From NCBI GenBank assembly GCA_964641965.1, contig CAZXLD010000010.1, positions 1 through 64,000 on the forward strand: a DNA stretch of 64,000 bases, written 5' to 3'. This DNA is from JAJDFU01 sp964641965. Its GTDB lineage: Bacteria; Bacteroidota; Bacteroidia; Chitinophagales; Saprospiraceae. A program made the translations under genes and the position numbers. Of this stretch, positions 51,713-61,755 are shown one piece after another (positions within the stretch are counted from its first letter, which is position 1; each line of letters begins with the position of its first letter). The notes below the pieces were generated by a model. The model searched no databases, was not told the origin of the DNA, and saw nothing but the letters and a program-made list of their open reading frames with translations.

Positions 51713-53092
51713 ATGAGGATTTATTCAATTCTCTTCCTTACCATCCTTTTTATATCCTGCAACTCTCGACCTACCCCGGCCGAGCAACCAACACCATTTG
51801 TTCCTTTTTCTACTGAAGAGCTCAAACAAAGGACCTTTCAATACTTTTGGGAGCTAACCGATTCCACTACACAGTGGCAAACCCCTGACCGATGGCCCAG
51901 CCGTACCTTTTCCAGCATAGCAGCTACTGGATTCGGCATCACCTCTTTTTTAATCGGCATTGAAAACGAATATGTTTCTCGGCAAGCCGCTGCCGAACGC
52001 GTCCTGCACGTCCTGGAAGTCCTCTACCATCTCCCCCAAGGAGCTGCCCAAACCGGCATGGGCGGTTATAAAGGTTTTTTTTATCACTTCCTTACCTACG
52101 AAAAAGGAACCCGGTTCAAAGAGGTCGAATTATCAACGATTGATACCGGTTTATTGATGGCGGGAATTTTAAGTGCTCAAACCTATTTTAGTAAAGACAA
52201 CCCCACAGAAAAAAAGATACGGGAACTGGCAGACAACCTCTATCGCCGAGTCGAATGGGATTGGTTCCTGAATGAGGAAGGCCGACTTTCCATGGGTTGG
52301 CATCCGGAAAGAGGCTTCATTGAAGCTGACTGGAGAGGCTATAATGAAGCAATGATTCTGATCCTCCTGGCCATGGGGTCTCCTACACATCCGATCCCTG
52401 CAAACAGTTGGGAACTTTGGTGCGAACCCTACGAATGGATGGATTTTTACGGAATGGAGCATGTCAATTTTGATCCCCTGTTTGGGCATCAATACAGCCA
52501 CATGTACGTCGATTTTCGGGGTATCCAGGATGCTTACATGCGGGAAAAGGGTATCGACTACTTTGAAAATGCGCGCCGGGCCACTTTGGCAAACCGAGCT
52601 TACTGTATAGATAACCCTTCCGGATTTACAGGATATGGCCCTAATCAATGGGGACTGACAGCTTGCGACGGTCCGGCAAATGACCGCATCCAGGTACAAG
52701 GCAAACCTATTCAAACCTTTACCTACCGAGCTCGCGGCGCCTCCGCCCAGCGTATCGTAGACGATGGCACCATTGCACCGACAGCTGCGGGCGGATCTAT
52801 TCCATTTGCATCGGAAGCATCCTTAGCCGCTCTGGAATATATGTGGAATACGCATGCCGATCAGTTGATTGGTAAATATGGATTTCGGGATGCTTTCAAC
52901 CTTACCTACACCAAAGGAAATCCAAGTGGATGGTTTGACACCGATTACCTGGGCATTGACCAAGGACCAATACTCATTCAATTGCAGAACCACGAAAATG
53001 AAATGATCTGGAACCTCATGAAACAGAATCCCTATCTCATTTCCGGCTTGAAAAAAGCGGGTTTCACCGGGGGCTGGCTTGGGGAAATGTAA
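51713..53092 (+). CDS. GH144-type glycosidase, lipoprotein
   Basis: A 459-residue lipoprotein (MRIYSILFLTILFISC, lipidated Cys16). The catalytic domain covers almost all of it: TFQYFWELTDSTTQW near 44, a segment ELSTIDTGLLMAGIL with D144 where the first enzyme has Glu, WHPERGFIEADWRGYNEAMIL with E212, and DNGTI-like DDGTIAPTAAGGS. It lacks FN3 and T9SS parts, so it should stay anchored at the outer membrane or periplasm. The changed acidic motif suggests a different cleavage mode from the first enzyme, for example exo-type trimming of oligosaccharides (inference). It sits immediately before susC. Confidence 0.82.
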   Translation: MRIYSILFLTILFISCNSRPTPAEQPTPFVPFSTEELKQRTFQYFWELTDSTTQWQTPDRWPSRTFSSIAATGFGITSFLIGIENEYVSRQAAAERVLHVLEVLYHLPQGAAQTGMGGYKGFFYHFLTYEKGTRFKEVELSTIDTGLLMAGILSAQTYFSKDNPTEKKIRELADNLYRRVEWDWFLNEEGRLSMGWHPERGFIEADWRGYNEAMILILLAMGSPTHPIPANSWELWCEPYEWMDFYGMEHVNFDPLFGHQYSHMYVDFRGIQDAYMREKGIDYFENARRATLANRAYCIDNPSGFTGYGPNQWGLTACDGPANDRIQVQGKPIQTFTYRARGASAQRIVDDGTIAPTAAGGSIPFASEASLAALEYMWNTHADQLIGKYGFRDAFNLTYTKGNPSGWFDTDYLGIDQGPILIQLQNHENEMIWNLMKQNPYLISGLKKAGFTGGWLGEM

Positions 53093-53300
53093 CAATTCGA
53101 CATCATGCCCACAACCAATCAGACAGGAACCTACATGGGGAGAAAATTACAAAGAAGATGTTCGTTCCGGGCGGGCTGGAAACCTTTTTAATGCACACAC
53201 AGCGGCCTACACTTATGCAAAATGCCAAAATAACCGAATAAAAAGAGGGGTGCGATAACGACGGTCCACCCAATAGGTCCTTTTACCAAAATCACGAGTT

Positions 53301-56282
53301 ATGAAATGGATATTTTATCCCTTAGTCCTTTTTTGGAGCATAGGAATGCTTTCCGCCCAAAATACGGTTTCCGGGACCGTTACCTCCGGAACTGAAAATG
53401 AACCCCTGATCGGGGCCAATATTATTGTCAAGGGTACGAGTATCGGAACGGTTACTGACCTGGATGGCAATTTCATCCTTGAGGTGCCCTCTCTAGATGA
53501 TACCCTCCAATTAAGCTACACGGGCTACCAAAACCAGGAAGTTCCGATTGCAGGAAGAGCTGAGGTCAATATTCAAATGTATTTGTCTTCCGAGCTTCTG
53601 GATGAAGTCATTGTGGTTGGATATGGTACCCAAAAGAAAAGTGATGTTACAGGTGCAGTGGCGAGGGTCAGCGGAGATGAAATCTCGAATATCCCCACGG
53701 CTTCAGTTACGCAAGCCTTGCAGGGGAAGATTGCAGGTGTATTTGCCTCACCGGTATCCGGGGAACCGGGCGCTTCCGCTGTGGTACGGATACGAGGAAC
53801 CGGAACCCTAAACAACAACTCTCCACTCTTTGTGGTCGATGGATTGATCACAGAAAACATTGATTTCCTCAATCCAAATGATATAGAAACTATTGACGTT
53901 TTGAAGGATGCATCAGCCCAGGCCATTTACGGGGCACAGGGTGCCAATGGAGTGATCATCATTACCACCAAAACCGGAGAAATAGGTAAAAAGACCCAGT
54001 TTTCATTCAATGCCTATTACGGGTTTCAGGAAGTAGAGAACCGGATAGAGCTCGCCAATGCCCGTGAGTTTGCTCAACTCGCCAATGAAACCGCCATCAA
54101 TGAAGGCCGTAGCCCACTCTACACCGAAGAAGAGGTGCAAAGTTTTGGAGAAGGTACCGATTGGCAAGATGAAGCCTTTCAGACAGCCCCGATACAAAAC
54201 TATCAACTCAGCGCCATTGGGGGTACGGATAAAATATCCTACAGCTTCAGCGGTAACTATTTCAGGCAAGAAGGCGTGGTCAAACAGTCTGAGTTTGAAC
54301 GGATCACGTTTCGACTGAACAATACCTATCAATTAGCCGATATCTTCAAGTTAGGCCACAATATTGCCTTTATTCGAGAAGACCGTGTTAATGCGCCAAA
54401 TGTTATAGGGAATACGTACCGGGCCTGGCCAACGATCGCCCCACGGGATTCTGCTGGCAACTTTAACGATACTTCCCCCGTAGGTAACCTGGCTGCTTCT
54501 TTCGAATTTAACAACAATGAAGCCTTTACCAACCGAGTAGTTGGTACTGTGTTCGGTGAACTCAACCTCTTCAAATACTTCTACCTTCGGACCCAATTCT
54601 CCGGAGAATTCAGCCAGGGTGAAAACAAGAGCTTTACACCTGTTTTCTTCGTCTCTCCTAACCAGCAAAATGATGAGAGCCGCATTTTTGTCAACTTCGA
54701 CCGCAGTCAAAAGCTGGTTTGGGACAATACGTTGACCTTCCGCAAGGAATTTGGCGATCATAATGTGGAGGCCCTGTTTGGAGTCACGGCCCAGGAGTTT
54801 GAAAATGAGTTCATCAATGGTGCCCGACTAAATGTCCCAGATGAGGCAGAGGAGTTTTGGTTCCTAAGTGCCGGTTCTGCAGAAGGGCAGACCAACGCCA
54901 ATCTCGGAGGAGAGTGGAGTATCTTCTCCATCCTGGCCAGGGTCAACTATTCGTTTAAAGGGCGGTACCTACTTACCTTGAACTTTCGACGGGATGGTTC
55001 TTCCCGTTTTGGAAGGGAAAACCGATATGGTAATTTCCCGTCCTTCTCCGTAGGCTGGAACCTGACCAACGAGAATTTTATGGCGAGCCAATCCGTACTT
55101 AGTCGGATGAAACTTCGTCTTGGCTTTGGTATTATCGGAAACGACCGGGCTCTGGGATTTTACCCCGCACAAGCTACGATCTCCCCAAATCAAAATGCCA
55201 TCTTTGGTCCCGGGGAAACACTCAATCTGGGGTCTACTTTGACCAGTTTAGCTAATCCTCAATTGAAATGGGAGGAAACGTCCCAATGGAACCTGGGTAT
55301 TGAATTCGGTTTTTTGCAAAACCGACTTACGGGTGAACTCGACCTGTATACACGTGAAACTTCAGATATCTTAATTGCCGTACCAATTCCGGATTATGTC
55401 GGATCGGAGGGTGACCCTGTGGTCAATGCAGCTGACGTACGAAACAGAGGGGTCGACCTGTCTCTGAACTGGACACAAGCAGGCCGTTTCAGTTATAATG
55501 TAGGTGTTGTCTTCTCTTACGTAGATAACGAAGTATTGAGCCTGGGCCAAGGCAACGAACAATTGATCGGCGGAGCATTAGGTGTTGGTGGAAAGACAGC
55601 CTCTAGGACTGTTCCAGGCCTCCCCATTGGGGCTTTCTACGGTTTTCAGACCGATGGCATCTTCCAGACGGAGGACGAAATTGCCAACAGCCCTACCCTT
55701 GGCAATGAAGTGCCTGGCGACCTGCGGTTCGTCGATGTTGATGGAGATGGCGTGATTACAACTGAAGACCGAACCTTTCTGGGCAGCCCGATTCCTACTA
55801 CTCTTTTCGGCCTTAATGCCGGATTCCAGTATGTCGGTATCGACTTTTTGATCGAATTCAACGGACAGGCCGGAAACAAGATCGTCAACGCCAAAAAAGC
55901 TGCTCGCTTCGGGACTTTCAATTACGAAGATTCCTACCTGGCTCGTTGGACCGGTGAAGGTACCAGCAATACCGAGCCACGTGTGACCAATGGAGGTCAT
56001 AACTACAATATGTCCGACTGGCTCATCGAGGACGGTGGATTTGTCCGGCTCAGAAACATCACGCTGGGATATACGCTTCCATTCAACATTACCAGCCGAA
56101 TCGGAATTGAGCGCCTGCGGATCTATGCCTCTGGTACAAATCTCGTTACCTGGACAGAATTCAACGGTTTTAATCCCGAGATATTCGGTACTAACCCAGA
56201 AGACCCATTGTCTGTAGGGGTAGATCGCCTTTCCTTTCCGATACCCAGGGTGTATACTTTCGGAATAGACCTCTCCTTTTAA
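53301..56282 (+). CDS. SusC-type TonB-dependent outer-membrane transporter
   Basis: A 993-residue protein: signal peptide MKWIFYPLVLFWSIGMLSAQ, a carboxypeptidase-regulatory-like N-terminal domain (VSGTVTSGTENEPLIGANI, residues about 22-95), the plug (LDEVIVVGYGTQKKSDVTGA, then VVRIRGTGTLNNNSPLFVVDG), and a C-terminal barrel of about 22 strands ending YTFGIDLSF. It imports oligosaccharides with TonB energy together with the SusD lid. It follows the second GH144 gene after about 208 bases and precedes susD by about 73 bases to the preferred start. Confidence 0.96.
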   Translation: MKWIFYPLVLFWSIGMLSAQNTVSGTVTSGTENEPLIGANIIVKGTSIGTVTDLDGNFILEVPSLDDTLQLSYTGYQNQEVPIAGRAEVNIQMYLSSELLDEVIVVGYGTQKKSDVTGAVARVSGDEISNIPTASVTQALQGKIAGVFASPVSGEPGASAVVRIRGTGTLNNNSPLFVVDGLITENIDFLNPNDIETIDVLKDASAQAIYGAQGANGVIIITTKTGEIGKKTQFSFNAYYGFQEVENRIELANAREFAQLANETAINEGRSPLYTEEEVQSFGEGTDWQDEAFQTAPIQNYQLSAIGGTDKISYSFSGNYFRQEGVVKQSEFERITFRLNNTYQLADIFKLGHNIAFIREDRVNAPNVIGNTYRAWPTIAPRDSAGNFNDTSPVGNLAASFEFNNNEAFTNRVVGTVFGELNLFKYFYLRTQFSGEFSQGENKSFTPVFFVSPNQQNDESRIFVNFDRSQKLVWDNTLTFRKEFGDHNVEALFGVTAQEFENEFINGARLNVPDEAEEFWFLSAGSAEGQTNANLGGEWSIFSILARVNYSFKGRYLLTLNFRRDGSSRFGRENRYGNFPSFSVGWNLTNENFMASQSVLSRMKLRLGFGIIGNDRALGFYPAQATISPNQNAIFGPGETLNLGSTLTSLANPQLKWEETSQWNLGIEFGFLQNRLTGELDLYTRETSDILIAVPIPDYVGSEGDPVVNAADVRNRGVDLSLNWTQAGRFSYNVGVVFSYVDNEVLSLGQGNEQLIGGALGVGGKTASRTVPGLPIGAFYGFQTDGIFQTEDEIANSPTLGNEVPGDLRFVDVDGDGVITTEDRTFLGSPIPTTLFGLNAGFQYVGIDFLIEFNGQAGNKIVNAKKAARFGTFNYEDSYLARWTGEGTSNTEPRVTNGGHNYNMSDWLIEDGGFVRLRNITLGYTLPFNITSRIGIERLRIYASGTNLVTWTEFNGFNPEIFGTNPEDPLSVGVDRLSFPIPRVYTFGIDLSF

Positions 56283-56355
56283 GTGGAGTGGGCGTATGAC
56301 AATTTTGTTGCAAAAAACTGGTTTTCAATTTTTTACATTAGCAAAAATAGAAATC

Positions 56356-57831
56356 ATGAAAATATATAAAACTGCAGGATTGGCTATTTTAATGCTGCTG
56401 ATCAGCACCTCCTGCGGCGAAGAATTTCTGGACAGAAAGAAACTCGGAGAACTTTCTTCAGACAGTTTCTTCACTCAACCTGATCACGCCGTATGGGCTA
56501 CCAACGCTACCTATAATCAACTCCGGGACTGGTTGGTACACGTGTTTTCCTACATCGGCGTCACAGATATCATTTCAGACGATGCTGATAAGGGAAGTAT
56601 CCCAAATGATGCCAATTTCCTTCAAGAGATAGACGATTTTACCTATGATCCTGGCAATACAGCTCTGGGCGGAGTCTGGACAGGATATTTTAGGGGTATT
56701 TATCGAGCCAACTATGCCATCGAAGGTATTCCTACAGTTCCGAACCTGGACCCGGCCTTGGCTGATAGGCTTATTGCAGAGAATCGCTTTTTGAGGGCTT
56801 ACTTTTACTTCAGCCTGGTTCGCTGGTTCGGCGATCTACCTTTAATCACCATGCCATTGGCACCTGACGAATTCGTCCAAACGAGAGTACCTAAGGAGCA
56901 AATTTACGATTTGATCATTTCCGATCTGGAATTCGCCATAGCTAGCTTACCCACCAGATCAGAGTATCCCTCAGCCGACCTGGGCCGTGCCACACAAGGC
57001 GCTGCACAAGGATTGTTAGCTAAAGTGTATTTGACAGTGGGGGATTTTCAACAAGCAGAGACACTGGCTATGGAGGTGATTAACTCTAATGAGTATTCCC
57101 TGTTCTCGGATTACGCAACCCTTTTTCGGGAAGAAAATGAAAACAATGTGGAATCGCTTTTCGAGGTCCAGGCAACCGCTTTTCCGGAAGGAGGTGGAGG
57201 ATCTCAATACAATCAAGTACAAGGTGTAAGGGGTACCCCCAACCTGGGCTGGGGATTCAACCGGCCATCGGATGATCTAGTCAGAGCCTATGAACCTGGA
57301 GATCCTCGCCGGGAGGCGACGATCCTAAATGTTGGTGAAGTACTCCCCGATGGATCTGCCATTGTAGAGGATAATCCGGGAGTAGACAATGAACGCTACA
57401 ACCAAAAATCCTGGGTAGCTCGACACCCGGGCGGCCTTGGGAACGGCCCCGGCAATATTCGGGTTCTCCGGTATGCGGATGTGCTCCTGATGGCTGCCGA
57501 AGCCATGAATGAGAATGGGAATTCTACCGATGCACTGGCTCTTCTGAACCAAGTACGGGAAAGAGCACGCGGTGGAAACCCCAATTTACTCCCAGATGTG
57601 ACTACTACTAACCAGGATCAACTCCGAACCCGCATCTGGCAAGAACGTCGAGTTGAGCTTGCCATGGAACAGCACCGCTGGTTTGACCTGATCCGCCAAG
57701 GGAGAGCAGCAGAAGTGATGACCGGTGTCGGAAAACTCAATTTTGTAGAGGGCAAGCACGAGTTACTACCCATTCCCCAAACTGAAATTGATGTTACTGC
57801 GGGGGCATTAACCCAAAACCCAAATTGGTAA
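56356..57831 (+). CDS. SusD/RagB-type surface glycan-binding lipoprotein
   Basis: A 491-residue lipoprotein from the ATG at 56356 (MKIYKTAGLAILMLLISTSC, Cys20). SusD hallmarks are EEFLDRKKLGELSSDSFF, tetratricopeptide-like helices (GQQ-type segment GLLAKVYLTVGDFQQAETLA), VLRYADVLLMAAEAMNENGN, and RIWQERRVELAMEQHRWFDL. The C-terminal LLPIPQTEIDV-NPNW ends the family. It forms the lid on SusC and captures the glycan. Transcription ends at a terminator 23 bases downstream. Confidence 0.96.
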   Translation: MKIYKTAGLAILMLLISTSCGEEFLDRKKLGELSSDSFFTQPDHAVWATNATYNQLRDWLVHVFSYIGVTDIISDDADKGSIPNDANFLQEIDDFTYDPGNTALGGVWTGYFRGIYRANYAIEGIPTVPNLDPALADRLIAENRFLRAYFYFSLVRWFGDLPLITMPLAPDEFVQTRVPKEQIYDLIISDLEFAIASLPTRSEYPSADLGRATQGAAQGLLAKVYLTVGDFQQAETLAMEVINSNEYSLFSDYATLFREENENNVESLFEVQATAFPEGGGGSQYNQVQGVRGTPNLGWGFNRPSDDLVRAYEPGDPRREATILNVGEVLPDGSAIVEDNPGVDNERYNQKSWVARHPGGLGNGPGNIRVLRYADVLLMAAEAMNENGNSTDALALLNQVRERARGGNPNLLPDVTTTNQDQLRTRIWQERRVELAMEQHRWFDLIRQGRAAEVMTGVGKLNFVEGKHELLPIPQTEIDVTAGALTQNPNW

Positions 57832-57853
57832 ACTGCCTCTGCCTCGGTTATTT

Positions 57854-57888
57854 AAAGGCCTGTTTCTTAATTGGAGACAGGCCTTTTT
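57854..57888 (+). terminator. Rho-independent terminator after susD
   Basis: A 13-bp stem (57854-57866 with 57874-57886, one G-T pair) with a 7-nt loop is followed by T's to 57888. It may also act on the convergent M14 gene, whose stop is at 57891. Confidence 0.85.
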
Positions 57889-57890
57889 CC

Positions 57891-59360
57891 TTAGGGTAGC
57901 AGCCGCCTAAGGGCTTCCATTTCAGTTTGTAAATCAAATAATCGACCGTTCCTGACGTAGTACCTGCAACCACCCTGCTGATTACAAAGGAAGAAAGTCG
58001 GATTACTACCCAGTTGAATATTTAATACAGGTTCTACGCTTGATGCTACCAGTTCAAAGGGTAATCGTAGTTGGATCTCAGAAGAAGGAAAAGCACGCAC
58101 TTGAAAAAAGGAATAACCTTCCTGGATGAGCTGCACAGGATTAGATGAAAGGAGCTGGTCCAAATTTTGGAAAGTGCGGGGGTACACCTTGCCTGTTTGC
58201 GCTGAATAGTCGGATGCATCCAGATCCTGGTGCCCATAGGCCAAACTAAGGTCTCCTATATCCCCTACTCTTCCTCTGTAAACAGTACCGATCTTGGAAT
58301 CCCAATCGAGATCAACATTTCGAAAACCGAAATCCAGCCTTCTCCATTTTCCCGATTGGTCTTTAACCTGTGTATTGCGCAGCATCAAATCAAAAAAAGC
58401 ATTTCGTGCATTGAAGGGTATCTGTTCGTATTCCTTACGGGAAACGGATTGCCAACTTTCGGTAGCAATTCGATCCAGCGCACAAAGCAAAAGCACAAAA
58501 TTTAGCCGCCTAAGCCTTTGCCGTTCCGGATCTCCTTGGATAAATCCGGATTCTACAAGGATCGTTCTAGTACCCCATTTTTGAAAGTTATCTCCGAAAG
58601 CCCTGGGTTCGAAGGCATCGTTATACTTTGCTACATGGCCTTCCACAAAGGATTTGATATCCATGTAAATCCCACCGATCAATTGCATGGCAGCTTGCCT
58701 TTTCGGGTCAACGCCTCGCTCCTGATTATAAGCTGGGGCTAGGAAAGCCAGTGCTGCTGCATTGGAAGTACCGCTCACGCCATAGAAACGGCCCTGATCA
58801 TGCAGATTGAAGCCCCAATCCGGGTCAATTTGTGCATGCAGTTGCTTCAATATTTGTGCCTCTGGACTGGTAAGCATTAACGCATCTCGATTTACATCCA
58901 ATCCCAAGGCATTTCGTCGCTGAAAACGAGCGGCTCCATCTGGATTCAGTAGCGGGACAAATACTATAGATAGCTCTTCCAGTAATCGGGTACGCACTTG
59001 GTCAAATCCATCTCCACTCCCCTGAAAAAACCGAAAAATATCGAGTAAAGCCATGGTAGCTGTTGCCTCGTCCCCATGCATTTGCGACCAAAGCAGCACT
59101 TTAGTCTTTCCACTACCTATTCGAACGGAACGAATAGGCCTTCCCTCTACCGAATACCCTTCGTCCTGCACTACAAAAGGAGCTTTAAGCTCTAAAATGA
59201 TCTCTTGAATCTGTTCTGGAGAAAACCGACGATGCGTAATTGAACCGTACTGATAATCATTGTACAGGTTATACAGTCGCTGCGCCAGGTTTGCAGAGGA
59301 GGTGGTTCCAGGTTGACAGGTGAGCGTAGAAAATAGTACTCCAAGAACCAACAGATACAT
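57891..59360 (-). CDS. M14-family zinc carboxypeptidase-like lipoprotein
   Basis: A 489-residue exported lipoprotein from the ATG at 59360 (MYLLVLGVLFSTLTC, Cys15). The frame continues 72 codons upstream but without a good start. The M14 zinc site is visible: H and E in SQMHGDEATATM, the partner His in GFNLHDQGRFYGV, the Arg/Asn region LNPDGAARFQRRNALGLDVNRD, and the catalytic Glu in TILVESGF. A beta-rich C-terminal domain (about 330-489) follows. It would trim peptides or cell-wall peptide stems in the periplasm. It converges on the susD terminator. Confidence 0.84.
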   Translation of the reverse strand: MYLLVLGVLFSTLTCQPGTTSSANLAQRLYNLYNDYQYGSITHRRFSPEQIQEIILELKAPFVVQDEGYSVEGRPIRSVRIGSGKTKVLLWSQMHGDEATATMALLDIFRFFQGSGDGFDQVRTRLLEELSIVFVPLLNPDGAARFQRRNALGLDVNRDALMLTSPEAQILKQLHAQIDPDWGFNLHDQGRFYGVSGTSNAAALAFLAPAYNQERGVDPKRQAAMQLIGGIYMDIKSFVEGHVAKYNDAFEPRAFGDNFQKWGTRTILVESGFIQGDPERQRLRRLNFVLLLCALDRIATESWQSVSRKEYEQIPFNARNAFFDLMLRNTQVKDQSGKWRRLDFGFRNVDLDWDSKIGTVYRGRVGDIGDLSLAYGHQDLDASDYSAQTGKVYPRTFQNLDQLLSSNPVQLIQEGYSFFQVRAFPSSEIQLRLPFELVASSVEPVLNIQLGSNPTFFLCNQQGGCRYYVRNGRLFDLQTEMEALRRLLP

Positions 59361-59486
59361 AGGAACAGTTTTGCGCTCTAATCGAATGCGAGAAGAAAGC
59401 GATCGAATTCTTTCCCTAGTCGAAAAACAACAATATGGGTCCGTTATTTTTGAGATCTTCTTCAATGGACTTGGTAGATTCAATAT

Positions 59487-60491
59487 ATGCCATCCTGGTA
59501 CAGAAACATTAAATGTAAGAGGTTTCCTTCTAAATCCAACCCAAAGGCGACTTGGGCTGTCCTTGTATTGCTGCATATGGCAACCACTTCCGGTACTTCT
59601 TCCAGTCTGGCGTATGAAATTTCATTCCCCAAGGCAGAAGTGTTGTCTGCACATACGGTGAGAGTTCCTTTCCGGATGGCCGGAAATTTAGTGCTATTGG
59701 AATCCCAAATCGGGAATGTAAAGGGAAATGTACTTTTGGATACCGGATCAAAACGTTTGCTGCTAAATAGCAATCATTTTCAGGGGCAATCTCTCAGTAG
59801 AGGATTACTTGCCTATGGCCAAACCGGAATAGTTGAGGAAGTGGCTACCAAAAAAGTAGATAGCCTGGGATGGAATGGATTTTTGCTGGGTAAATTACAA
59901 GCCCACGTTCTAGACCTGACCCATATAGAACACCAAAAGCGAATACGCTTGATTGGTATACTTGGATTCGAAGTGCTTGAGCCATTCGAAGTATTCGTAG
60001 ACTACCACCTTCAGCAAATCACCTTGATTCGGCTGGATAAGGCAGGCAATAAGATGGATAGTGTAGGAATCCTGGAAACTCCGGAAGATAGTTTATCCTT
60101 CAACCGCAAAGGACATATGATTGTCCTAAAGGGTGTCTCCAACGGCATAAGGTTGAAATTGGGGCTAGACACAGGTGCCGAGATCAATATTCTTGACCCA
60201 AAGGTGATTCGGAAGGTGAAAGCTAATTTCGAAGTAACCAAGCGTACACTACTCCGAGGGGCAGGAAAAAAAGAAATCGAAGTACTGGCTGGACGCTTTT
60301 ACCGATTGCAGGTTGGGCACATTCGGTGTGGCCCCTTAATGACTCTGGCATCGAAAATGGATGATTTGAATAAGATCGTAGTTGGCACATCCTTGGATGG
60401 TATCCTAGGCTTCCCGTTTTTAAGTGGCAAGCGTATGTTGATCAACTACCGAAAGCGGAAATTGTACTTTTTTAAGAAATACGGTCCCTGA
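59487..60491 (+). CDS. Two-lobed retropepsin-like aspartic protease
   Basis: A 334-residue protein with a signal-like hydrophobic stretch (ATWAVLVLLHMATTSG, about 21-36). Two DTG active-site motifs lie 143 residues apart: D85 in GNVLLDTGSKRLLLNS and D228 in LKLGLDTGAEINIL. Each is followed by a hydrophobic flap-like segment, so one chain would supply both catalytic aspartates as in pepsin. The folds resemble bacterial clan AA (aspartyl_protease_2/retropepsin-like) proteins. The second lobe ends LDGILGFPFLSGKR. It lies in a cluster of peptidases; the substrate is unknown. Confidence 0.8.
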   Translation: MPSWYRNIKCKRFPSKSNPKATWAVLVLLHMATTSGTSSSLAYEISFPKAEVLSAHTVRVPFRMAGNLVLLESQIGNVKGNVLLDTGSKRLLLNSNHFQGQSLSRGLLAYGQTGIVEEVATKKVDSLGWNGFLLGKLQAHVLDLTHIEHQKRIRLIGILGFEVLEPFEVFVDYHLQQITLIRLDKAGNKMDSVGILETPEDSLSFNRKGHMIVLKGVSNGIRLKLGLDTGAEINILDPKVIRKVKANFEVTKRTLLRGAGKKEIEVLAGRFYRLQVGHIRCGPLMTLASKMDDLNKIVVGTSLDGILGFPFLSGKRMLINYRKRKLYFFKKYGP

Positions 60492-60533
60492 GACCGCTTA
60501 CAATTTTACTTAATGAATGCTTCTCGCAAGCAT

Positions 60534-61478
60534 ATGAAGTATCTGCTGTTTCTCCTCCTGAACATAGGAGGTAATTGGGGGCTGGCCCAGCCGGGAGGTA
60601 ATGCCCCAGCCGTTTATTTTTTTGAAGGCGATACGGTAGTTTTTGAATTTGATCTCGATGCCTACCAATGGGCAAAAAGCAAGGAAGGCTTGGACTTCAA
60701 TGACCTGGATATCGACTCAATTATTGTCTACGGGGACTTGGAGAACTGGCAGTCCCAAAGCTGGACCATGCGCCAGGTAGAGCCTGGCCGATACCAACTT
60801 CGCAAGCCATTATCCTCTTTCCAAGATGTGTTTCCGGAAGAGTTCAAGTACTTTATTCGAGAAGGGGATTTGTACTCTCCGATCATTTATCCTGAACTAA
60901 AATCTGTAAATAGTTCCCTTTGGAATTCCCTATACAATATATCTCCCTATCATATTCGATATGATCCGGATGGAAACGTTCAGTTTTTTCTTTCTGGTCA
61001 TCTTTGGGCAAAGGAGGTGGTTCTTGCCGGTACTTTTAACGAGTGGAATGAAACTGCATTGCAAATGGAGAAAACCAAGGAAGGCTGGTATCTACCTGTT
61101 TCACTTGCTCCAGGGAGGTATGAATATAAATTTATCGTGGACGGGGATTGGATTCACGATCCATCCAATCCTAATCGGGTGAAAAACGAGTTTGAAACCC
61201 TCAACTCTGTTCTTCGGATCACCAAGGAGCACAAATTTGTCTTATCCGGTTTTGAAGCAGCGACTGAGGTTTACCTGGCAGGATCTTTTAATGCTTGGAA
61301 AACAGATGAACTTCCGATGGAGAGGATGGGAACCGTTTGGGAAGTACAGATTCCATTAGTTGGCGGGAAACACCACTATAAATTTATTGTAGATGGAACC
61401 TGGATATTGGATCCTGAAAACACCCTGAAAGAACGCGATTCCGCCGGAAACATCAATTCGGTTTTATTTGTTCGTTAG
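60534..61478 (+). CDS. Secreted protein with two CBM48-like (AMPK glycogen-binding) domains
   Basis: A 314-residue exported protein from the ATG at 60534 (MKYLLFLLLNIGGNWGLAQ); an ATG 21 bases upstream adds seven residues. After a unique N-terminal domain with Asp-rich strands (about 20-145), two tandem E-set/CBM48-like domains follow. Each has the pattern VxLAGxFNxW, then GxHYKFIVDGxWIxDP, at about 150-235 and 240-314. Such domains bind alpha-glucans or act as protein-interaction folds. The role is unknown, with no catalytic motif. It lies between an aspartic protease and an M16 peptidase gene. Confidence 0.78.
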   Translation: MKYLLFLLLNIGGNWGLAQPGGNAPAVYFFEGDTVVFEFDLDAYQWAKSKEGLDFNDLDIDSIIVYGDLENWQSQSWTMRQVEPGRYQLRKPLSSFQDVFPEEFKYFIREGDLYSPIIYPELKSVNSSLWNSLYNISPYHIRYDPDGNVQFFLSGHLWAKEVVLAGTFNEWNETALQMEKTKEGWYLPVSLAPGRYEYKFIVDGDWIHDPSNPNRVKNEFETLNSVLRITKEHKFVLSGFEAATEVYLAGSFNAWKTDELPMERMGTVWEVQIPLVGGKHHYKFIVDGTWILDPENTLKERDSAGNINSVLFVR

Positions 61479-61755
61479 GCAGTCTTTAGGTTAATATTCG
61501 TAGTAGATTGCAAGCACCCGGATAAACTTACTGTCACCATGATAGGTGAGAAGTATCGCTTTCATGTGTGCCGCCTAGCTTTAATGTTCCACAGTTATAA
61601 ATTGCTAATTTTTCAAAATAATAAAGCCATGGAGCCCTGAAACTGGTTTAGAAAGCGATGTAAGAAACCTCAACTAATACATTCCTCTTGTTCGTGTACG
61701 CACTATTCCTTAGCCCATACATCATCCACATTTGAACAACCACAATCTTTCAGAC

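Noticed and set aside
46982..53092. The two glycosidases as GH15 glucoamylases acting on starch
   Set aside because: The 'glucoamylase' label comes from the family name; the motifs fit the GH144 group better, and no SusA/SusB/SusG-like amylase genes accompany them.
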